32,500 nucleotides of DNA, from assembly GCA_016946835.1 (NCBI GenBank), contig JACVTC010000006.1, forward strand, positions 990,001 through 1,022,500. Reading direction: 5' to 3'. Position 1 is the first letter of the stretch. Each line of letters begins with the position of its first letter. The notes beneath the pieces are model-generated. The model saw nothing but the letters and a program-made list of their open reading frames with translations. It made no database searches and was not told the origin of the DNA. Source of the DNA: Neocallimastix lanati (nom. inval.). Its lineage: Eukaryota > Neocallimastigomycota > Neocallimastigomycetes > Neocallimastigales > Neocallimastigaceae. Both the position numbers and the translations under genes were made by a program. This document shows, piece after piece, positions 24,828-32,500 of this stretch.

Positions 24828-27800
24828 TTAAATAACATGTACAGAATTTTTTGGTGATGGATAGGATTTAGTGTAATCCTTTTCTTTAAGAGATTTAATA
24901 TTATTCTTTTTATTTACATTATTATCTATTGGATAAGATTCAAGAGATTTTTCCCTTTCAGTTAATTCTTCTTGACTGTTGGCGATTGTTTGAACTTCTT
25001 GTTCATCATTGGTTAATTCTTTAACTTTATTAGTATTTACTTCATTATAGTTTGATTCCTCTTGTTCTTTAATAGTAATTTTTTCTTCATAGATAGTAGC
25101 TGGTTCTTCTATTGATGGTTCTACAATGGCTGGTTCTTCAACCGTTGGTAATTCTTGAATAATTTTTTTTTCATGCTTACCATTTAAATCCTGAACGTTA
25201 GAAGAATCTTTTCTAAATGATTTTCTAGCCATAGATAAAAATATTTCAGGACTTCTAGACCATTTACGCATAGTTGAATTTCTATGCTTCTTTCCTTTTT
25301 GACGATCATTACTAATAGTGTAAGACTTTCCATTATCTGAGGAACTACTAGAATAGACATCAACATTGTAGATAGGAGAACTAGCATTTCTAAAGGAAGA
25401 TAATCTAACAGAAAGAGATTTTCTATTTTTCTTTTTATTAATCCTTTCTAGTTCATTTTTATCAATTTCTTCTTCATCATCATAGGATTTATATTTTAAG
25501 GTTGCTAAATCTGAATCAGATAAGAGAGCAGTTACAGAATTCTTTTGAATGGATTGAATATAGGTTTCTAATTCACCAGAAGACATGGTAGAAATAGAAC
25601 TATCTGATACTGATCTCTTTTCCATCTTTTCTATAGGAAGATTTGGTTCTGATTCAGAAAGAGGTTTTAATTCTTGATCATTTGTCTTATTATCATTTTC
25701 TTCAGCAATTTCACTAATTCTTGATGAAGATCTAAAGATTTTATGTTTGTTAAGTTTACTAATTAATGAATTAACCCTTAAGGACTTAGAAAGGAAGGAT
25801 TGGGATCTCTTCATATTAGCAAAGGTTAATAAAGTATTATCAATATTTTCTTCCATTGGAGGTGGATTATTTAAAATCTTCATAACCTCTTCAAGGGATT
25901 TTCTTTCCTTGGATTCAGTACTCCAGCATTCAGTCATTAAATTCCAAAGCCAGTCTGGACAACTAATGCTTAATTTAGATCTTTGTGGTCTAATCTTATA
26001 AATACATACATTTTCTTTTAATTCGAGAATATCCCTATATTCAAATGGTTGACCACCATATAAAATTTCATAACATAACATACCAAAGGAATAAACATCA
26101 GATTCAAAGGTTGGAATTTCATTTCTAATGAAAAGTTCTGGAGCAGTCCAGCAGTTATAGTTAATAACAACTGAACTATTAGAATTTGATAAGAAATTCT
26201 TGTTGACATTCGCTTGAACTTGAGCGATACCATATTCAGTTAATTTAACATGTTTATTTTCATCGACTAAAACATGATTTCCTCTTAAATCACCATGAAC
26301 AATACCATGTTGATGTAAGAAAAGAAGACCTTTACAGATATCCCTTATTAAGTTAACACGTTGAACAAGATCAACTTCATTCATTTTAATATAATCCATA
26401 ACATTTCCTGATGAAATTAAAGAGGATACAGTTGAAAAGTAACCATCATGAATTCTGTAATCCTTAAGTGGAAGAACATTTGGATGTTGAATTTTTTGTA
26501 AGTTTTGAAGTTCCTTAACAATCTTTGGCTTAAAAGCATTACTATTACTTCTTGTTTTTCTATGTTGAAGACAAATCCATGGGTAATTCTTGACAAATAC
26601 ATTATCACCATTTTCTAAAGTACCAATATAACTTGTGGTAGTAACAGCTTTAACATTCATAATATTTAATTCTTCTTCATCTTCAACTATTAATATTATA
26701 GAATTAATATAAATAATTAATATATATATATATTTTTATTGATTTTAATAATTATAATATTAATAAAAATTATCAGTAATAAATTAATAATATTAATAAA
26801 ATTTATTAGTATTTTATTAATAATTTTAACAATAATAAATTTAATTAGTATCTTATTAATTATAAAACACAAAAATAAAAAAAAAAAAATTTAATAATTT
26901 TTAATTTTAATTTGGTAGTAGTAGTTACCATTAGAAACTTCAATAGAATCTTTTGAACTATCAGAACTAATTTCAGATAATAAATGGGATATGATATTTT
27001 TTGATTTATCAAAAGGTGGTCTTAAATTTGGATCAGTTTGCCAACACTCTTGCATCAACTCCCACATTTCTTTTGGTGCAGTACTAATATTTTGTGGCAA
27101 ATGACTTAATAAGAAATCAATATATGATTTTTCATAAGTTTCACCTTCATAGAAAGCTTCATAACATAATATACCAAAGGCATAAATATCTGATTGTGGT
27201 GTTGGAAGAGCATCACCAGTTAATTCTGGAGCAGACCATGGATAAGTTTTTGGAGAGAAATCAAGAGTTGATCTAATGTATGGAATACAATAAAATCCAA
27301 AGTTTGTAACTTTAACTGTTCCTTCTTGATCAACCAATACATTTAAACCCTTTAAATCACCATGGATAATATTATTTGTATGTAAATAAATCATGGCATC
27401 ACTAACTTCACTTAAAATATTTAAAGCCTAGGTTATAGAAAATTAATATATAAATTATTTTTTTCATTTCAAAAATATTAAATAATTAATAATGAATAAA
27501 AAAAAATTTCTTTTTTCTCATTTAAAATATTAAATAACTAAATATTAAAATTATGATGATTAGGGTATATTCTATTTAACTGATAAACTTTTTTAAATTT
27601 TTTTTGATATTATTTTTTTTTTTTATTTTTTTTTTCTCTTTTTTTGATTTTTTTTCATTTTTTTAAAAAAAACATATAATTTACCTTGTTTGGGAATTCA
27701 TTAAGATAACCAATCATATTACCATTACTTAAAAATGGATTGACGATATAGGGTTGTGGGATTGCTAAATTAGCACCAAGTAAAGGTAAAACATTTTTAT

Positions 27801-29080
27801 GCTGCATATTTGACCAAATCTATTTATAATTATTATAATAATAATATGTTAATACATTATTAATATTTTAGCTTTTAATATATAATATTAATTTTGTTAT
27901 TATTATTATATATTTAAAACTTACAATTAAATTGTTAATAAAATCAACTTTCAAGGCTGATTTTTTAAAGTTTGTGATTGTAACAGTTTGATGTTCTCTA
28001 AAGTAAGCTACTTTATATTGATCAAAAATTGAGCAATTATCTGTAAATTCATCAATTTTGGTATTAACATCAGATTGAATATCAATAATTTCCCAAGATG
28101 TTACAGCCCATGGGAAAGGTTGAATTCTATATCTAAACATTTTTTGAATAATTTCTAATGTAATCTTTGCAAATGAATAGGTAATTCTTTCTGGTCTAGT
28201 TAAGTCAGGACAGAAAATAAGACGTTGAAGACCGGTGATGACTTCTTTAATATTAGATCGACTAATTTCTAAAATATTTAATACCTTTTGTTGTTGAACA
28301 GAAATACCATGAGAATCTTTACTTGCTTTAACCATTTCTTTCCAAGTTTTTTCTAATTTTTCAATTAAATTTTGTTCATCATTAGTTAAATCAATTTGGT
28401 CTTGTTCTTCCCAAGCAATTAATACATTATCAAAATTTCTATTTGGTGAATATTTTGCATAATGATATGAAAAATCTTCTAAAATACTCTTTACTCTATT
28501 CTTCCAATTCTCAAATTGATAATTAATATAGGTTGAGTTAAGGAGTCTTCTTATAATCCATTGCTTCTTATTATATTCAATAAAGGATTCAATTTGTTGT
28601 AATAAGCTATTTGTAATATAAAGGAAAAGAAAAATATGAAAATAGAAAGATATTAAAATATAAAAGGAAAATATATATATTAATATAAATTTAAAAAATT
28701 AATAACTGCTTATTTTTATTATGATTGTTAATATTTTTATATTATTAATTAATAATATACTTTGAATACTAATATACTTACTCATTTAAACTTTCAATAA
28801 CTTCTTCAAAATCATATAAAGTCTCTTGATGATATACCCCATGGCCAATATTTTCCTTTATTTCTTCAACACTGAGATGTATTGAATAAATTCTTTGTAA
28901 TATTCTAAGACATCTTTGTTGATTAAATTTTAATAAGTTTCCTTCGAAAATTAAAGACCAAAGTTTTTTAATTTTTTGAACTAAAGGATTACTTGTACTA
29001 AATTCTGATATTGGAAAAGAAAGTACTGAAGTTGATTCTGTGTAATAAGTGGATGTGTTGCAACTTGAAAGTGCAGTCAT
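24828..29080 (-). CDS. Tandem pseudokinase with MLKL-like helical N-terminus
   Basis: Exons 29080-28782, 28606-27925, 27819-27685, 27427-26929 and 26686-24828 join in frame into 1157 residues. Residues about 33-180 are helical with a pattern (N.QRC..IL.R, then a long helix, then KQWIIRRLL, then FENWKNRVKSILEDF) like the four-helix N-terminal domain of MLKL and of many fungal TKL proteins. Kinase domain 1 (about 295-535) lacks a glycine loop, has Thr311 where the ATP-binding Lys is expected, HGD (394-396) in place of HRD and NFG (414-416) in place of DFG, but keeps APE (438-440). Kinase domain 2 (about 555-817) keeps Lys571, has HGD (669-671), EYG (689-691) for DFG, and APE (720-722). The remaining 340 residues are Ser/Glu/Lys-rich and probably disordered. 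Both domains lack the metal-binding DFG Asp, so they are predicted pseudokinases. The MLKL-like call is from remembered pattern only. Confidence 0.88.
26687..26928 (-). other. Intron joining the two kinase-domain exons of the pseudokinase gene
   Basis: The donor GTAACT follows ...EVSN and the acceptor ATTAATAG precedes TTGAAGATGAAGAAG; splicing gives VEDEEELNIMNVKAV in frame. Without this intron the two kinase domains would look like two separate genes, one starting at the Met at 26660. No promoter-sized gap separates them (242 bp, all AT-rich), and each exon is open across the junction, so a single gene is preferred. Confidence 0.75.
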
Positions 29081-30050
29081 TTTTTATTTGATTTTTTAAT
29101 TCTTGTCTTATATTGTTTTTTTCTGTTTTTTTTTTTTATTATAATTTTTTATTATTTTATTATCTTTATAAGTTTTTTGTTTTTTTTATATAAATAAAAA
29201 CTTTTTTTGATTATTTTACAACTTTGAACAATTTGAAATTATAAACAATAAAAAAAATAAAAAATATATATATATACTTAAAGGAAAAAAACAAAAGAAA
29301 AAGAAAACTATAATACTATTAAATTGTCTTGCTTTAAAACTTTATAATTGTTTAGAGTATTTTTATTAAAATAATAAAAAAAAAAAATTTGCTATTATAT
29401 ATTTTAAACAGGTTATTTTCTTTTAAAAAATAAATATTTTTTTAAATTAATATTTATATAAATGTTATTTATGGATATCAATTATATTTAAATTTTATGA
29501 TTTATATTAATTTTCATTATTTTTTTTTTATTATTTGTGTGTGTATATGTGTCAAAATAAAAATGATAATATTAAATTTATTAAAATGAATTTTTAATGT
29601 AAACTTTTTTTTATATGCGAATGAAACTATGATTGAATGTTTTAAATTAAACTGTCATACTATTAGTAGGAATTATTTAACATTTTATAATTATTACAAT
29701 AAAAAGGTTTTTCTTTATGAGTTACTATTTATATATTTCTTTCTTTTAGTATATAAAAGAAAAAAAAATTTTTTTTTTATACACCCTTAATAATCTCAAT
29801 CAAGATTATTATTATAAAAAAAAAATTCACTATAAAAAATAAATAAAAAAGTTAACTTTTTTTTTCTATCTAAATAAAATATATAAATAAATAGATAGCA
29901 TAAAATTATGTCTTTTTATTAATTTTACTATATTAAATATGTTATTTAATATTTTTATTTTTATTTTAAATTATTAATTTACTAATAATATATTAAATAT
30001 TTAATTATAAATTAATAATAAATATATAATTTATTACTATTCTTATTTAT

Positions 30051-30164
30051 TATTTCATTATTTCATTATTATTATTTAAATACTATTATTATTATTATTT
30101 TATATATTATTTCATTATTTCATTATTATTATTTAAATACTATTATTATTATTATTTTATTATA
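30051..30164. repeat. 57-bp tandem duplication
   Basis: A unit beginning TATTTCATTATTTCATTATT and containing TTTAAATACTATTATT starts at 30051 and again at 30108. The two copies are nearly identical. Confidence 0.85.
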
Positions 30165-30534
30165 CAGTATTGTTATTTATAATTTATTAATAAATACTAT
30201 TATTATTCTCATTATTTATTATTTTATGATTATTTATAATTAATATATACTATTATTATTTTATTAATTATTATTATTTTAATAATTATTATTATTTTAT
30301 TATTATTTTATGATTATTTATAATTAATAAATATTATTATTATTTTAATATTATTATTTATAATTATTATCTTATAATTATTAATTATTTATAATTATTA
30401 TTTTATTAAATACTATTATTTATTATTTTTTTTTTATATATTAATATTTGTATTTAGTAAAATTTAAAATTAGTACTAGAAATAGTGGTAGCGGCAAGTC
30501 ATCAATATTTATATTTATATATTTATTGTTAATA

Positions 30535-30815
30535 TATTATTTATTATTTATTATTTATTATTTATTATTTATTATTATTTATTATTTATTATTTATTTAT
30601 TATTTATTTATTATTTATTATTCAATTATTTGTTATTTATTTATTTATTATTTATTATTTATTTATTTATTATTTATTATTTATTATTTATTATTTATTA
30701 TTTATTATTTATTATTTATTATTTATTATATATTATATATTATTTATTATTTATTATTATTTATTATTTATTATTTATTATTTATTATTTATTATATACT
30801 ATTCAATTATTTATT
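30535..30815. repeat. ATTATTT heptamer satellite
   Basis: About 38 copies of a 7-bp unit (ATTATTT), with occasional 4-bp and 3-bp variants, fill this stretch. It is the reverse complement of the AAATAAT satellite at 16866-17137. The 129-codon frame across it is a product of the repeat. Confidence 0.92.
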
Positions 30816-32255
30816 ATTTATTATAATTAATTATTAGTAAAAATAAGAAAAAAAATTTCACTTCAAACGCCAATAACAAGTGCATTATGTATTTAATATA
30901 TTTATATATGAATTAATATATCATAAATTTATTAGAATATATTCTAAATCATGGAAATGCATTTATTAATATTTTTTAATATAAATATATAAATATTATA
31001 AATATAATAAATACTAAAAATATATAACAATATATTAGATACTATATAAATTTGAATAAAAAAATGTTTAAATTAAATTAATTAAACCAAAATAGTGAAG
31101 CGAGCTAAATAATACTTTTATTTATATTATATAAATATATATAAGTATTAAAAATAGTTTATATTTAAATCTATTGATTTTTATATAATTAAATTTATTC
31201 TATTATAAAAAAAAAAGTAATTAATTAATCTAAATTAAAATAATAAAAGTAAAACTCCATAGAGATTAAACATTAATCTAAATTTCAAAGTCATTATAAT
31301 ATTAAAAATTTCATTTTATTTTTACTTAAAATAGAAATTTTAATTTATTATCTGCTATACAAAATTCATGGAAACAAATTATGTAGTACAAATGAAACTT
31401 TAATTTATATGAAAATTGGTACATATAATTTTTTTTTTTTTTTGATTTTATTAATAAAGAATAAAGGATTAGATTTTGAAGAAGGTCTTCTTTGAAAAAA
31501 AGTAAAAAAAGCTATATAAATACTCTATATACAGTATACTTCAAATATAATAAAATTTTTATATTTAATAAACATTATATTTAAAAGTGAAAATTTATTG
31601 TAAATTATAAAATTTAAGAATTATAAAAAATTTTCAACTTAAATACAATAAAATATAATATTTTTATATATCTTTGATTTAAATAGAAAAATATATATAA
31701 ATATATTTGAAATAATGAAACATATACCATGATCTTTTTTTTTTTTTATTATTATTACTGTTTAATATATATATAAATATAAAACAATATAGAATTCTAT
31801 TAATTTATAATACTACCGAATTATTTATATTTATTTATATATATATTATTTTATTTATCTACTTATTTATTATATTTTATTTATTTATATTTTATTTATT
31901 TATCTATTTATTAATTTATTTATATTTTATTTATTTATTTATTTAATATTTATATTTTATATAATAAATTGAATTTTTCGTTTTATAGTATTTAAAATGT
32001 CATTATTACTAATACAAATTTTTAATAACTCTTATTATTATACAATTTTTTATTATTATTATAATAATTATTATAAATATAATTTTTTATTATTACTGTT
32101 AATTATTATATAAATACAATCTTATATTACTGTTATTATTATGTAAATACGATCTTTAATACTATCATTACAATTAATATTGTATTATAATGTAATTATT
32201 ATAAATACAACTTTCTCTTTTTCTTCAATAACTATTATTAAAGTAGGAAATAAAT

Positions 32256-32291
<36 letters not shown>

Positions 32292-32500
32292 CGTAATTAA
32301 TAATAATTAATAATAATTATAGATTTTATTATAATTCAATTTATTAATGATAAAATCAAGAAATACAGTTTAATGAAAGGTAAAATTTAAATTCTATTAT
32401 ATACAAAAATTTTTATAATTCATTCCATATTAGTATTGTAATTATTTTTGTTATTGATTGCTTTATTAGATTTCACAATTTAATAAATATTTTTATATAT

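Larger units (their letters stand above)
29081..32500. other. 3.4-kb gene-free interval at the right edge
   Basis: The left end holds the promoter of the pseudokinase gene. The rest is AT-rich DNA with ATT tracts, a 57-bp tandem duplication, the heptamer satellite and AAAT-type runs (31830-31950). 30470-30510 contains an isolated less AT-rich patch that translates as STRNSGSGKSS. 31320-31430 is open on the plus strand for about 35 codons, but no family was recognised. No gene is called. Confidence 0.7.

Noticed and set aside
25747-26001. Plus-strand frame of 84 codons opposite the second pseudokinase exon
   Set aside because: It is a shadow of the real minus-strand exon, with no start context or family features. 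The same holds for 7410-7601, 17774-17956, 18664-18879 and 27094-27276.
24828-26660. A separate 610-residue kinase gene starting at the Met at 26660
   Set aside because: An acceptor site lies just upstream at 26687-26688, and the exon ending at 26929 joins in frame. No N-terminal part of the first kinase would otherwise have a sensible stop.
30448-30837. 129-codon and 66-codon plus-strand frames
   Set aside because: They are products of the ATTATTT satellite; only the first 25 codons have mixed composition, and these match no family I recognise.

Overview
The window is extremely AT-rich eukaryotic DNA. Six protein genes, most of them split by short AT-rich introns, lie in long non-coding stretches of poly(A), poly(T), AAT, AAAT and other simple repeats. 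Gene content points to a fungus: a membrane-anchored kexin protease, an Esa1-type MYST acetyltransferase, an ornithine carbamoyltransferase with a presequence, a SIKE-type STRIPAK subunit and a TKL-like tandem pseudokinase. Coding exons are much less AT-rich than introns and spacers. Together with the kinase type, this best fits an anaerobic gut fungus (Neocallimastigomycota). That placement is an inference from style and content, not a database match.

Layout. 81-3512 (minus): cysteinyl-tRNA synthetase, 12 exons visible, C-terminus beyond the left edge. 4419-5884 (minus): 5-exon coiled-coil protein of the SIKE/FGFR1OP2 family. 6662-8334 (plus): 2-exon Esa1/Tip60 acetyltransferase, divergent from the SIKE gene. 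9568-13272 (minus): 8-exon kexin with complete catalytic residues, P domain, membrane anchor and acidic tail. 13273-17573: gene-free, with hairpins, two CACGTG sites and a heptamer satellite. 17574-19307 (plus): 3-exon ornithine carbamoyltransferase. 19308-24827: gene-free but structured, holding a 134-bp tandem duplication, a cluster of long imperfect hairpins (20.8-21.5 kb), a CpG-rich island, a GC-richer segment that folds as a multi-helix RNA (21.92-22.19 kb) and a three-copy 51-bp repeat. 24828-29080 (minus): 5-exon gene for a helical, MLKL-N-terminal-like domain followed by two degenerate kinase domains. 29081-32500: gene-free, with the same heptamer satellite in the opposite orientation.

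The genes do not form a pathway. They cover translation, chromatin acetylation (NuA4-type), Golgi proprotein processing, arginine synthesis and signalling (STRIPAK and pseudokinase). Exon structures were worked out by hand from frame continuity, GT...AG borders and family motifs. In every gene the exon lengths add up in frame. The most unusual items are the tandem pseudokinase with its MLKL-like N-terminus, the hairpin cluster and the neighbouring candidate structured RNA.
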